From Pseudomonas sp. (GTDB lineage: Bacteria > Pseudomonadota > Gammaproteobacteria > Pseudomonadales > Pseudomonadaceae): a stretch of 64,000 nt of DNA. How positions within the stretch are numbered: the first letter of the stretch is position 1; each line of letters opens with the position of its first letter. The position numbers were made by a program, and so were the translations under genes. Below the pieces are notes generated by a model. It was not told where the DNA came from and searched no databases. It saw only the letters and a list, made by a program, of their open reading frames with translations. Shown piece after piece: positions 26,019 through 34,680 of this stretch. Where the stretch lies: contig NZ_JASLGE010000023.1 in NCBI RefSeq assembly GCF_030150285.1, positions 1 through 64,000 on the forward strand. The letters are read 5' to 3'.

Positions 26019-27425
26019 CTAGTGAGGCACTCGGCTCAACCCTGCGACGCTCGAGGCTTTGCGCTCACGCTTGAGCATGCGCCGCATCTTCCACTCGAAC
26101 GCCAGCGTCAAACTTACGGCCGCGCATGCCAGGCCCAACGCCAAGCCCCACCACACGCCAGTTGGCCCCCAATTGAAGGTGAAGGCCAGTGACCAGGCCA
26201 TCGGGGCACCAATCGCCCAATAACAGAACAACCCGACCCAAAAGGTTGTCTTCGCGTCCTTGAGCCCGCGAATGGCCCCCATTGCGATGGTTTGTGTGCC
26301 GTCAAACAGTTCAAACCAGGCGGCCACGGCCAACAGGCTCACGGCCAGCTCAAACACGGGCCGGAACGCCGGGTCGTTGTAGTCCAGGAACAAGCCGACC
26401 AGTTCGTTGGGCCAGAACCAGAACACCACTGAAAAACCAAGCATGGTGGCCGCACCAAAGCCAATACCCACCCGGCCTGCCAGCCGTGCGCCCAGCAAAT
26501 CACCGCCGCCATAATGCTGGCCAATACGCATGGTGATGGCATACGACATGCCCGCCGGTACCATAAAGGCCGCCGACACGATCTGTAGCGCGATCTGATG
26601 GGCCGCCAGTTGAGTGCTGCCCATCGTGCCCATGCACAGTGCCGCAAACGCAAACAACCCGACTTCGACGGCATAGGTTCCCCCAATCGGCAGCCCCAAG
26701 CGCCACAATTCGCGCAAGTAGGTCAGATTGATCCGCATCAGGCCTTTTCGAATCGGGTACGCGTCGTAGGCCGAATGCCAGCGGATATACCAGGCCAGCC
26801 CCAGCGCCATGCAGGACGCGACAATGGCCGTGACCAGACCGATCCCCATCAGACCCAGTTTCGGCAACCCGAACATACCGGTAATCAGCGCATAGTTGAG
26901 CAGGAAGTTAGCCACGGTGCCGATCACACTGATGACCATCACCGGCACCGGCCGGCCCATGGCGCTGGTAAACCCGCGCAGGGCCATAAATGACATGTAG
27001 CCCGGCAAGGCAAGGGGCAGCAGCATCAAGAACTCGCCGGCCATTTCCACGTTACTTGGCGTTTGCCCAAATAACAGCAGCACCGGCTTGATGTTCCACA
27101 GCAGAATGCTGCCGCCCAGCGCCAGGCCCCAGGCCAGCCACAGCCCGGCCTGCGTCAGTCGCGTGGCCCCCTCAATGTCGCCCGCGCCCTGGCGGATGGA
27201 CACCAGCGTGCCAACGGCCGCAATCACCCCCAGGCAAAAAATCGATACAAACGAGTAGCTGGCCGCTCCCAGACTTCCGCCTGCCAAGGCTTCGGGGCTC
27301 AGGCGCGCCATCATTAGCGTGTCGGTCAGCACCATCAGCATATGCGCCAACTGCGAGGCGACCAGCGGCCCTGCCAGCCGCAAAATGGCCCAGAGTTCAG
27401 TACGTGCTGGATGCTGTTTGGTCAT
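26019..27425 (-). CDS. MATE-family multidrug/cation efflux transporter
   Basis: This 468-residue protein has twelve predicted transmembrane segments in two homologous halves. The N-terminal LAGPLVASQLAHMLMVLTDTLMMARLSPEALAGG segment is typical of the NorM branch, which couples export of cationic drugs and dyes to sodium or proton influx. It keeps the acidic and polar residues in helix 1 expected for that branch. It is divergent from a LysR regulator with a 152-bp gap, suggesting control by that regulator. The substrate is not deducible. Confidence 0.9.
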   Translation of the reverse strand: MTKQHPARTELWAILRLAGPLVASQLAHMLMVLTDTLMMARLSPEALAGGSLGAASYSFVSIFCLGVIAAVGTLVSIRQGAGDIEGATRLTQAGLWLAWGLALGGSILLWNIKPVLLLFGQTPSNVEMAGEFLMLLPLALPGYMSFMALRGFTSAMGRPVPVMVISVIGTVANFLLNYALITGMFGLPKLGLMGIGLVTAIVASCMALGLAWYIRWHSAYDAYPIRKGLMRINLTYLRELWRLGLPIGGTYAVEVGLFAFAALCMGTMGSTQLAAHQIALQIVSAAFMVPAGMSYAITMRIGQHYGGGDLLGARLAGRVGIGFGAATMLGFSVVFWFWPNELVGLFLDYNDPAFRPVFELAVSLLAVAAWFELFDGTQTIAMGAIRGLKDAKTTFWVGLFCYWAIGAPMAWSLAFTFNWGPTGVWWGLALGLACAAVSLTLAFEWKMRRMLKRERKASSVAGLSRVPH

Positions 27426-27577
27426 CGGTCATAATTCTTAAGGTACGTGAAAAGGCCTGATTTTCGGCGTGTTGGGTCTTTTTAGCAAAGGGATAAAAAC
27501 GATCTATGGCATGAGTAATACTCATGGATTACGCTGTCGCTCAAACGACTGTCCGTTGTAGGACCGGAATATTCCTC

Positions 27578-28498
27578 ATGCCTCGTAACCTTCCTCCGTT
27601 GTATGCCTTGCGCGCGTTTGAAGCGGCCGCCCGCCACAGCTCGTTTACTCGCGCAGGAGAAGAGCTTTCGATCACACAGAGCGCGGTCAGCCGACACATC
27701 AAAACGCTGGAGGCGCACTTTGCCTGCCGGTTGTTTCAACGCAACGGCCGCACCTTGCAACTCACCGAAGCCGCTCGTCTGTTGCTGCCCGGCGTACGCG
27801 AAGGCTTCAGCGCCCTGGAGCGCGCCTGCACTACCTTGCGCGCCGAAGATGACATCTTGCGCATGAAAGCCCCCTCAACACTGACCATGCGCTGGCTACT
27901 GGCCCGCTTGAGCCGCTTTCGGCATTTACAGGCGGGTAACGAGGTGCAACTGACCAGCGCGTGGATGGACATCGACCATGTGGACTTCAACCAAGAGCCT
28001 TTTGACTGCGCGGTGTTGCTCAGCAACGGCCATTTTCCGCCCGACTGGGAAGCCACGTTATTGTTCCCGGAGATGCTGATCCCCGTGGGTGCACCGACGC
28101 GGCCTGACGATCAGCCATGGGATTTCCAGCGCCTGGCGGCGACCGAATTGCTGCACCCCACGCCCGACCGCCGCGACTGGCGCCGCTGGCTCGACTGCAT
28201 GGGCCTGGCCGGGCAGGTCTCGCTCAAGGGCGGGCAAGTGTTCGATACGCTGGAACTGGGCATGATTGCGGCCGCCCGGGGCTACGGTGTCTCGATGGGT
28301 GACTTGCTGATGGTTGCCGAAGACGTGGCTCAGGGCCGCTTGAGCTTGCCATTTCCGGTGGCCGTGGCCAGCGGCGAAAGTTACTACCTGGTGTGGCCCA
28401 AAACCCGTCCCGGCGGCGAACGTCTGCGCCGCCTCAGCGACTTTCTGCACAGCGAAGTCACGGCAATGGAACTCCCCGCCGTCAAACACGTGTTATAG
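27578..28498 (+). CDS. LysR-family regulator, GcvA-like
   Basis: This 306-residue regulator starts at MPRNLPPLYALRAFEAAARH after GTAGGA; the ORF opening at 27524 has no family sequence. The winged helix contains TRAGEELSITQSAVSRHIKT. The GcvA-type effector domain follows, ending TLELGMIAAARGYGVSMGDL and a hydrophobic C-terminus. GcvA-like members usually control amino-acid or beta-lactamase genes. It is divergent from the MATE pump, which is its most likely target. The effector is unknown. Confidence 0.9.
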   Translation: MPRNLPPLYALRAFEAAARHSSFTRAGEELSITQSAVSRHIKTLEAHFACRLFQRNGRTLQLTEAARLLLPGVREGFSALERACTTLRAEDDILRMKAPSTLTMRWLLARLSRFRHLQAGNEVQLTSAWMDIDHVDFNQEPFDCAVLLSNGHFPPDWEATLLFPEMLIPVGAPTRPDDQPWDFQRLAATELLHPTPDRRDWRRWLDCMGLAGQVSLKGGQVFDTLELGMIAAARGYGVSMGDLLMVAEDVAQGRLSLPFPVAVASGESYYLVWPKTRPGGERLRRLSDFLHSEVTAMELPAVKHVL

Positions 28499-28548
28499 GC
28501 CGCCATTCGAAACAGGCGTCAGCGCTGTCGGAACCTGATGGTAAATAA

Positions 28549-30042
28549 TCAGCGGTTATCGGGCCGGTATTGCAACGCTTCGGCCACATGTCTACGCGCG
28601 ATGCGGTCCTCTTGCTCTAGGTCCGCCAACGTGCGCGCCACTTTCAACAAACGGTGCGCGGCCCTCAGCGACAGGTTCATCCGCTCGCACGCCGCCTCCA
28701 GCCAGGCGCTGTCCACGTCATCCAGGGTGCACTGACTGCGCACGCCCGGCAGGTCGAGGCAGGCATTGGCACAGCCCTGGCGCTGTATCTGCCGCCTGCG
28801 GGCTGCGGCGACCAACGCCGCCGCGCTGGCCGTGGTGTCGCCGCAAACCAGGGGCGGGTTGAGCGACGTGGTTTCGCGGGCCACCGTGAGGTGTAAATCA
28901 ATGCGATCGAGCAGCGGCCCTGAGAGTTTGTTGCGGTAACGCTGAATCTGATCCGGGGTGCAACGGCAGCGGCCCGTGGGCTCGCCAAGGTACCCACAGG
29001 GGCAAGGGTTCATGGCGGCCACCAATTGAAAGCGCGCCGGAAAACGGGTTCGGTCTCGAGCACGGGCGATCACAATAAAGCCCGACTCCATGGGCTCTCT
29101 CAAGACCTCCAGCACTTTGCGGTCGAACTCAGGCAACTCATCGAGAAACAGCACCCCGTGATGGGCCAGGGTAATTTCACCAGGTTGCGGTTTCGAACCG
29201 CCTCCGACCAATGCCGGGCCCGAGGCCGAGTGGTGCGGTTGGCGAAAGGGGCGCTGTGGCCAGCTGGCCAGTGGCACATGGCTGGCAACGGACTGAATGG
29301 CCGCCACTTCCAGGGCTTCATGCTCATCAAGGGGTGGCAACAGGCCGGGCAAACGGCTGGCCAGCAAGGTTTTACCGGTGCCCGGTGGCCCGGTAAATAA
29401 CAGGTTGTGACTGCCGGCGGCGGCGATCAAGAGTGCACGCTTGGCCGACAGTTGGCCTTGTACGTCGCTCAAATCGGGGTACGGCTTGCTCACGTTCAAC
29501 AAGCCGCTGGCCACATAAGGCTCGATCACGGCGCGCCCGGCAAAATGCGCCACCACTTGAAGCAGGTGCTCGACCGCGATCACCGTTAACCCTGAAGCCA
29601 GGCTGGCCTCTTCGGCATTTGCCAGCGGCACGACCAGCGCCCGGCCCGCCGCCCGGGCGGCCAATGCCGCGGGCAGTACGCCGCGTACCGGCCGAATTGC
29701 GCCCGACAAGGCCAGCTCGCCCAAACACTCGATATGTTCCAGCGCCACCGCCGGCAATTGCCCACTGGCAGCCAGTATTCCCAGCGCGATGGCCACATCA
29801 AAACGCCCACCGTCCTTGGGCAGATCGGCGGGGGCCAAATTGAGGGTGATGCGCCGTGCGGGGAAATCAAAACCGGCATTAATGATGGCGCTGCGCACCC
29901 GGTCCTTGCTTTCCTTGACCGCCGTTTCGGGCAGCCCGACCAGTGTCAGCGCAGGCAAACCATTGGCAAGGTGCACCTCGACCGTGACGGACGGGGCTTC
30001 CACACCCACCTGGGCGCGACTGTAAACGATGGCCAGCGACAT
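28549..30042 (-). CDS. comM: YifB/ComM-family magnesium chelatase-like AAA+ helicase
   Basis: This 497-residue protein has an N-terminal ChlI-like domain, then an AAA+ core with Walker A GPPGTGKTLLASRLPG and Walker B GVLFLDELPEF. A cysteine-rich insert (CPCGYLGEPTGRCRC) precedes the arginine finger. The C-terminal Mg-chelatase-like domain contains LSLRAAHRLLKVARTLADL. ComM in Vibrio drives branch migration during integration of transformed DNA; in Pseudomonas the gene is conserved near glnK as here. The length is standard. Confidence 0.93.
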   Translation of the reverse strand: MSLAIVYSRAQVGVEAPSVTVEVHLANGLPALTLVGLPETAVKESKDRVRSAIINAGFDFPARRITLNLAPADLPKDGGRFDVAIALGILAASGQLPAVALEHIECLGELALSGAIRPVRGVLPAALAARAAGRALVVPLANAEEASLASGLTVIAVEHLLQVVAHFAGRAVIEPYVASGLLNVSKPYPDLSDVQGQLSAKRALLIAAAGSHNLLFTGPPGTGKTLLASRLPGLLPPLDEHEALEVAAIQSVASHVPLASWPQRPFRQPHHSASGPALVGGGSKPQPGEITLAHHGVLFLDELPEFDRKVLEVLREPMESGFIVIARARDRTRFPARFQLVAAMNPCPCGYLGEPTGRCRCTPDQIQRYRNKLSGPLLDRIDLHLTVARETTSLNPPLVCGDTTASAAALVAAARRRQIQRQGCANACLDLPGVRSQCTLDDVDSAWLEAACERMNLSLRAAHRLLKVARTLADLEQEDRIARRHVAEALQYRPDNR

Positions 30043-30170
30043 GACTCACTCCTTGAGTTCACAAAAAACGCATCCTGCGCGCATTGACGATCAAGGACAG
30101 AGTGGAATGGATACGGGATGTGACTTCACAGGCGAGGGCTGAGGGTGTTTGCCACAGCCCTGCGCGGTCT

Positions 30171-30755
30171 CTAGCGCCGCCCCGATCTAGCGCCGGATTT
30201 GAGCTGTGTCCAGAGTTTGGCGAGCACCTTTTGCAGCACTTGGCATTCCGCTTCATCGAGGCCGCTGGTCAGCGATTCGCACATTTCCCAAAATGCCGGC
30301 AGCGCCTGGTTCAATAACGTTCGCCCTTCGTCGGTCAGCTCCAGTGCAAAGCTGCGCCGGTCTTCGGTGCTCAACTTGCGCCGGAGCAAGTCGCGCTTTT
30401 CCAGCCAATCCAGCAAACCGGTCACCGTGGAGCGGGTCACGCCGAAATACTCAGCGATGTTGGATGGCGTGATCGCTTGACTCTCCACCAGGCCGCGCTC
30501 GGCCAGACCGAAGAACATCAGTACATCAAACTTGCTCTCAGACAGCCCAAACGGCGCGAGGCGGGTATTGGCGCTCTGTTCGATGTCGTCGCACAGCCAC
30601 AGCATCAATAGACCGAGCCCTGCGCGGGTGTGGCTGGTGCTTTCGGCGGCGCTGGCGCGCATCAGCGCCAAGTGCGGACGCGTCGCGTCAAGAGCCGTCA
30701 AGGACTGCGGGCAGCGTTCAGCCGGCGTGGAGGTGGGTGTTTTCGACTGGCGCAT
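30171..30755 (-). CDS. MarR-family transcriptional regulator
   Basis: This regulator has the MarR winged helix: ITPSNIAEYFGVTRSTVTGLLDWLEKRDLL followed by the wing STEDRRSFALELTDEG. I take the ATG at 30755 (MRQSKTPTSTP, 194 aa); ATG 30797 is possible, and neither has a clear ribosome site. The long N-terminal extension is unusual for the family. It is divergent from the VOC-flavin reductase-hydratase-aldolase operon, and two perfect palindromes lie in the shared promoter. By analogy with HpaR it probably represses that operon until an aromatic effector binds (inference). Confidence 0.82.
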   Translation of the reverse strand: MRQSKTPTSTPAERCPQSLTALDATRPHLALMRASAAESTSHTRAGLGLLMLWLCDDIEQSANTRLAPFGLSESKFDVLMFFGLAERGLVESQAITPSNIAEYFGVTRSTVTGLLDWLEKRDLLRRKLSTEDRRSFALELTDEGRTLLNQALPAFWEMCESLTSGLDEAECQVLQKVLAKLWTQLKSGARSGRR

Positions 30756-30813
30756 GAAGGGTGAAGGCCACGGGGAAGGTTGCCAATCATAACCCATGGA
30801 AATAGTATTGTTT

Positions 30814-30826
30814 GCGTATAATACGC
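30814..30826. promoter_or_regulatory. Palindrome over a consensus -10 box
   Basis: GCGTAT-A-ATACGC is a perfect 13-bp palindrome that contains TATAAT (30817-30822), a consensus -10 for the rightward operon. A dimeric regulator bound here would block RNA polymerase. The likely binder is the divergent MarR protein. Confidence 0.55.
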
Positions 30827-30833
30827 CTAACGT

Positions 30834-30847
30834 ACTATCTTGATAGT
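30834..30847. promoter_or_regulatory. Second palindrome, candidate MarR operator
   Basis: ACTATC-TT-GATAGT is a perfect 6+6 inverted repeat, centred about 20 bp, or two helical turns, from the first palindrome. The pair fits two regulator dimers on one face of the DNA. Confidence 0.55.
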
Positions 30848-30900
30848 GCCTCGTAACAACCGCGGCTGAACCTCGACCAAAAACTCCCAAGGAATCTGTA

Positions 30901-31359
30901 ATGCCCATGAACGTCATTGAATTGCACCACGTTGGCTTTGGCGTCGACCATGCACAGGCCGATGCCATGCTGGATTTCTACCGCGACGTACTGGCCCTGC
31001 CGCAAGACCCGGCCCGCTGGAAGATCCCCGGCATCTACGGCTCGTGGTTCAACCTGCCCAATGGCACCCAACTGCACATTCTCGGCTGCGAAGGCGTTTC
31101 CCGGTACGCCAAGCGGCCGGACCAGGACCCGGTCGCGAACCACTTCGCCCTTGCCGTCGAGGACGTACTCGCCGCCGAGCAAGAGTTGCTGGAGCGCGGT
31201 ATCGAGTACTTCACCCTCGATAACGTGGCCTCCCCCAACCTCAAGCAGTTGTTCCTGCGCGACCCGGCAGGAAACCTGATCGAACTGCACCAGGCCACCG
31301 CCCGCAGCGCTGGCGTCGCGGCGAGCGAGCAGCAAACCGGCCCCACCGACAATCGCTGA
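30901..31359 (+). CDS. VOC-family protein (glyoxalase/extradiol dioxygenase fold)
   Basis: This 152-residue single-unit VOC protein has the metal-ligand pattern of the superfamily: a His in ELHHVGFGVDH, His in the strand NHFALAV and Glu in GNLIELHQ. AAGGAA lies 6 nt before the ATG. It opens the operon with a flavin reductase, hydratase and aldolase, so a role in an aromatic or lactone-type ring pathway is likely. It is too short to be a classic two-unit extradiol dioxygenase. The reaction is unknown. Confidence 0.8.
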   Translation: MPMNVIELHHVGFGVDHAQADAMLDFYRDVLALPQDPARWKIPGIYGSWFNLPNGTQLHILGCEGVSRYAKRPDQDPVANHFALAVEDVLAAEQELLERGIEYFTLDNVASPNLKQLFLRDPAGNLIELHQATARSAGVAASEQQTGPTDNR

Positions 31360-31383
31360 ATGTGTAGCCAGCAGGAGTGAGAC

Positions 31384-32094
31384 ATGTATTTCGATATGAA
31401 GGCTTTGACCGGCGAGCAACGCAGCAACCTGGTGCACTCCACGGTGATTCCCCGGCCCATTGCCTGGGTGAGTTCGTGCAGCGCTTCGGGGGCGATCAAC
31501 GTCGCGCCGTTTTCGTTTTTCAATGTGATGTCCGGGGACCCACCGTTGCTGTGCCTGTGCATTGGTTCGCGCGCGGGCGAACCCAAAGACACGGCGCGCA
31601 ACATCGTCGAGCGCGGTGAATTTGTGGTCAATCTGGTCTCGGCAAATATGGCTGGGCGCATGGCCATCACTTCAATTGATTTTGAGGCTGGGCTCAATGA
31701 AGCCGAGGAGGCCGGGCTCGACATGCTCCCGAGCCAGCAAATCGGGGTGCCGCGCATCGGTTCGAGCCCGTGCTCGATGGAGTGCCGGGTGCGTCAGTTG
31801 ATCGATATCGACGGTGTGCGAACCTTCGTGTTGGCAGACATCGTCGGCGTGCACCTGTGTGACGAAGCGGTCACCGATGTCACGCGGATGTTTATCGACC
31901 CCTTGCCAATGGCCCTGATCGGGCGCTTGCACAGCCCCGGCTGGTACTGCGAAGTGTCACCCGATTTCCAGCTCTCCACGCCCACGCTCCCGCAATGGCA
32001 GGCCCTGAAAGCTCAAGGGCAAACGCAGCATTTGTTGAACTGGCAAGCCCCACGCCCGGCACATTCTGGAGGCCGCGATGCTGAATGCAATTGA
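31384..32094 (+). CDS. Flavin reductase-like (FMN-binding split barrel) protein
   Basis: This 236-residue protein has the DIM6/NTAB flavin reductase domain: LVHSTVIPRPIAWVSSCSASG, INVAPFSFFNVMSGDPPLLC and ARNIVERGEFVVNLV are the family's flavin-contact segments. Such proteins supply reduced flavin to a monooxygenase or act as flavoenzymes themselves. No monooxygenase gene is adjacent. It starts 24 bp after the VOC gene, with AGGAG upstream, and its end overlaps the hydratase gene by 17 bp, so the genes form an operon. Confidence 0.85.
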   Translation: MYFDMKALTGEQRSNLVHSTVIPRPIAWVSSCSASGAINVAPFSFFNVMSGDPPLLCLCIGSRAGEPKDTARNIVERGEFVVNLVSANMAGRMAITSIDFEAGLNEAEEAGLDMLPSQQIGVPRIGSSPCSMECRVRQLIDIDGVRTFVLADIVGVHLCDEAVTDVTRMFIDPLPMALIGRLHSPGWYCEVSPDFQLSTPTLPQWQALKAQGQTQHLLNWQAPRPAHSGGRDAECN

Positions 32095-32881
32095 CGTGCG
32101 CCAAAGCGCCGAACGCCTGGACAGCGCCGAGCGCTCTCGCGAGCAGATTCGCCAACTCTCGCTAAGCCATCCCGAGATGAGCATCACCGATGCCTATGCC
32201 ATCCAGCGGGCCTGGGTGCAGATCAAACTTGCCCGTGGCCGGCGGATCATCGGCCACAAAATCGGCCTCACCTCAAGGGCGATGCAAATGGCCTCCCAGA
32301 TTGATGAGCCCGACTACGGCGTGCTGCTTGATGACATGCTCTGGGACGACGGCGGTGAAATCCCCCGCGAGCGGTTAATCCGGCCTCGGGTGGAGGTGGA
32401 ACTGGCCTTCATCCTGAACCGTCGGTTGGCGGGCGAGCAGGTGACCTTGCTGGATGTGCTCGATGCCACCCGTTATGTGGTGCCTGCGCTGGAGATTATC
32501 GATGCGCGCTCCGAACAGCTCGACCGTGACACTCAGCGGCCGCGCCGGGTGGTCGACACGATTGCCGACAATGCGGCCAACGCCGGGGTCATCCTCGGCG
32601 GACGTCCGGTACGCGTCGATGACCTCGACCTGCGCTGGGTGGGTGCCCTGCTGATGCGTAACGGCGTGATCGAGGAGACCGGCCTGGCGGCAGGCGTGCT
32701 CAATCACCCTGCCAACGGCGTTGCCTGGCTGTGCCGCCGCCTGGCCGCGTTCGACAGTGGCCTGGAACCGGGACACATCGTGCTCTCGGGCTCTTTCACC
32801 CGCCCGGTGCACGCCCACGCAGGCGACACCTTTCATGCCGATTTCGGCCCGCTGGGCAGCGTCGGCTGTCGCTTCGTCTGA
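32078..32881 (+). CDS. hpaH: 2-oxo-hept-3-ene-1,7-dioate hydratase-like protein
   Basis: This 267-residue protein matches HpaH/MhpD-type hydratases of the fumarylacetoacetase superfamily: RGRRIIGHKIGLTSRAMQ near the start, RPRVEVELAFIL supplying metal-binding glutamates, then NAGVILGGRP and the C-terminal LSGSFTRPVHAHAGDTF. HpaH hydrates the oxo-heptene-dioate intermediate of homoprotocatechuate meta-cleavage to 4-hydroxy-2-oxoheptanedioate, the substrate of HpaI encoded next. It is about the family length. The exact substrate here is inferred from the neighbour. Confidence 0.82.
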   Translation: MLNAIDVRQSAERLDSAERSREQIRQLSLSHPEMSITDAYAIQRAWVQIKLARGRRIIGHKIGLTSRAMQMASQIDEPDYGVLLDDMLWDDGGEIPRERLIRPRVEVELAFILNRRLAGEQVTLLDVLDATRYVVPALEIIDARSEQLDRDTQRPRRVVDTIADNAANAGVILGGRPVRVDDLDLRWVGALLMRNGVIEETGLAAGVLNHPANGVAWLCRRLAAFDSGLEPGHIVLSGSFTRPVHAHAGDTFHADFGPLGSVGCRFV

Positions 32882-32905
32882 TCCTTCACTCCTCAGGAGG
32901 TAGCC

Positions 32906-33670
32906 ATGCATAACCCCTTCAAACAAGCGCTTAGCAAGGGCGATCCGTTGATCGGCCTGTGGCTGGGCCTGGCCAATGCCTACACGGCCGAGCTGCTCGG
33001 TGGCAGCGGATACGACTGGCTGGTGATCGACAACGAGCACGCTCCCAATACCGTGCCCTCGACCCTCGCGCAACTGCAGGCCCTGGCAGCCAGCACAGCC
33101 TACGCCGTAGTCCGAGCCGCCAGTGATGACAGCGTAGAAATAAAACGCCTGCTTGATCTGGGTGCTCAGACGCTGCTGATCCCGATGGTCGAAAGCGCCG
33201 GGCAAGCGGCGCGGATCGTCGCCGCAACGCGCTACCCGCCAGAGGGAATACGCGGGGTCGGCGCGGCCTTGGCGCGCGCCTCGCGCTGGCAGCAAGTGCC
33301 CGATTACCTCGCCAGCGCTGATGCCCAACTCTGCACGCTGGTGCAGGTCGAAAGCAGGGCCGGCCTGCTGGCCCTGCCTGAGATTGCACGGGTTAACGGC
33401 GTAGACGGCGTATTCATCGGCCCCGCTGACCTCGCGGCGTCGCTGGGCCATTTGGGCGACCCCGGCCACCCTCACGTGCAACAAGCCATTACCACTGCCA
33501 TCGACGAGGTTCGTGAAGCCGGCAAGGCGGTGGGTATTCTCAGCGGCGACCCGGCGATGGCCCGCACCTATTTGCAACGCGGAGCGGTGTTTGTCGCCGT
33601 CGGATCAGACGTCGGGTTACTGTCGAACGGTGCCCGGGCCCTGCGCGAGTCGTTTCGCGATATCGCGTAA
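32906..33670 (+). CDS. hpaI: 4-hydroxy-2-oxoheptanedioate aldolase-like protein
   Basis: This 254-residue class II aldolase belongs to the HpcH/HpaI family. Conserved segments are LVIDNEHAPN, PMVESAGQAARIVAATRYPP, QVESRAGL (metal-binding Glu) and FIGPADLAASLG (metal-binding Asp). It splits 4-hydroxy-2-oxo diacids into pyruvate plus an aldehyde such as succinate semialdehyde. AGGAGG lies before the ATG. It completes the lower end of a meta-cleavage route with the hydratase upstream. Related enzymes act on sugar-acid aldols, so the substrate is not certain. Confidence 0.85.
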   Translation: MHNPFKQALSKGDPLIGLWLGLANAYTAELLGGSGYDWLVIDNEHAPNTVPSTLAQLQALAASTAYAVVRAASDDSVEIKRLLDLGAQTLLIPMVESAGQAARIVAATRYPPEGIRGVGAALARASRWQQVPDYLASADAQLCTLVQVESRAGLLALPEIARVNGVDGVFIGPADLAASLGHLGDPGHPHVQQAITTAIDEVREAGKAVGILSGDPAMARTYLQRGAVFVAVGSDVGLLSNGARALRESFRDIA

Positions 33671-33731
33671 GTGTTCGACCATTATCCCCCGTGGCCTGTT
33701 TGCCAAAGCACGGGGGAATAGTCTCTGTCCG

Positions 33732-34166
33732 CTACAGCGTTTCTTGAAACGCTCTGTTCCCCAGATCTTCGGCAAACCGCAGCAGGTAGCCATCGGGGTC
33801 GAGCACCAAAAAGTTGCGCTCGCCAAACGCTCTGTCGTTGCTGCGATACCAACGTTCTTCCAGAGGTTTGCGCAAGCGTTGCCCTGCGGCTTCGAGGCGG
33901 GCGATCACATCGGGGGCGTTCGGGCATTTGATCGACAGGTTAATGCCCCGGCCAAAAGGCGCTTCGAGCGGCCCTACACGCCAGGGCGACTCGTCCGAAT
34001 AATCCTGCTCCAGCATCAACTGGCTGCCATGAAAGGACAGAAACGCAAAAAGATCCTCGGGCCGCTGGTACTCGATGCTAAAGCCGAGCACCTCCACGTA
34101 GAACTGCAAGCTGCGCTCAAGGTTCGAGACGATCATCTCAGGCACAAGCGGGTTCATCACAACCAT
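33732..34166 (-). CDS. VOC-family bleomycin-resistance/glyoxalase-like protein
   Basis: This 144-residue protein has the VOC fold: PEMIVSNLERSLQFYVEVLGF at the start and NFLVLDPDGYLLRFAEDLG at the end. The metal ligand positions seen in true glyoxalase I are not preserved, and the family includes small-molecule-binding resistance proteins. It converges on the aldolase gene with a 61-bp gap and is probably not part of that operon. The function is unknown. Confidence 0.78.
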   Translation of the reverse strand: MVVMNPLVPEMIVSNLERSLQFYVEVLGFSIEYQRPEDLFAFLSFHGSQLMLEQDYSDESPWRVGPLEAPFGRGINLSIKCPNAPDVIARLEAAGQRLRKPLEERWYRSNDRAFGERNFLVLDPDGYLLRFAEDLGNRAFQETL

Positions 34167-34210
34167 TTAACACATCCCTGATTTAAGTCCCGGCGCACTG
34201 CCTTTGCACA

Positions 34211-34471
34211 TTACTGCTCGGGCGGCGCTAACCGGGCTTGCAGCTCGGCCACTTGGGCCTCCAGGCTTTCAAGGCGGGCACGGGTGCGCGCCAGTACGAC
34301 CATCTGGCTGTCGAATTCTTCGCGGCTCACCAGGTCCAGCTTGCTGAAGCCACTTTGCAGCAAGGCTTTGAACTGGCTTTCAATTTCGTTGCGCGGCAGC
34401 GCGGTTTCGCCACTGAACAAACGTGAAGCTTGGCCACTCAGGGCATCGAGAAGGTCTTTGGGCGCGAGCAT
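34211..34471 (-). CDS. ubiK: Ubiquinone biosynthesis accessory factor UbiK
   Basis: This 86-residue protein starts at MLAPKDLLDALSGQ; the ORF extension upstream has no family sequence. The C-terminal half (SREEFDSQMVVLARTRARLE through LEAQVAELQARL) is the coiled-coil membrane-fusogenic BMFP domain of YqiC/UbiK. UbiK assists the aerobic UbiIJ complex of ubiquinone synthesis. It is divergent from glnK with a 416-bp gap, and sits near yifB in other pseudomonads. Confidence 0.88.
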   Translation of the reverse strand: MLAPKDLLDALSGQASRLFSGETALPRNEIESQFKALLQSGFSKLDLVSREEFDSQMVVLARTRARLESLEAQVAELQARLAPPEQ

Positions 34472-34664
34472 GGTTGAGGTCCTCAAAACTGATGGCGCGA
34501 GTGTATCACGGGGGTTGAGAGCGCACGGGGCAGGGCTCGGCGCACATTTTTCGCGCACGACCTCAGCGGCTCACGCACCAACTTCGCGCACAAATACCCG
34601 GCAAAATCAGGCAATGCGCCACTAACGTCAAATAACTCGCTGTAATTGTTGGCATTTTCAGATA

Positions 34665-34680
34665 TGGCAAGGTTTCTGCT
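34665..34680 (+). promoter_or_regulatory. Candidate sigma54 promoter of glnK-amtB
   Basis: TGGCAAGGTTTCTGCT keeps the -24 GG and -12 GC at the right 10-bp gap of the sigma54 consensus TGGCAC-N5-TTGC. Transcription would start near 34691, giving an unusually long leader of about 200 nt before glnK. A degenerate NtrC-like site (GCACC-N5 type) lies near 34574. The 416-bp gap from 34472 to 34887 holds no gene. Confidence 0.4.

Noticed and set aside
30043..30170. Additional terminator or small gene between yifB and the MarR gene
   Set aside because: The 128-bp gap shows no stem with a T-run and no ORF with a ribosome site.
32375..33577. 400-residue minus-strand ORF
   Set aside because: Antisense shadow of hpaH-like and hpaI-like genes, which have clear family motifs.
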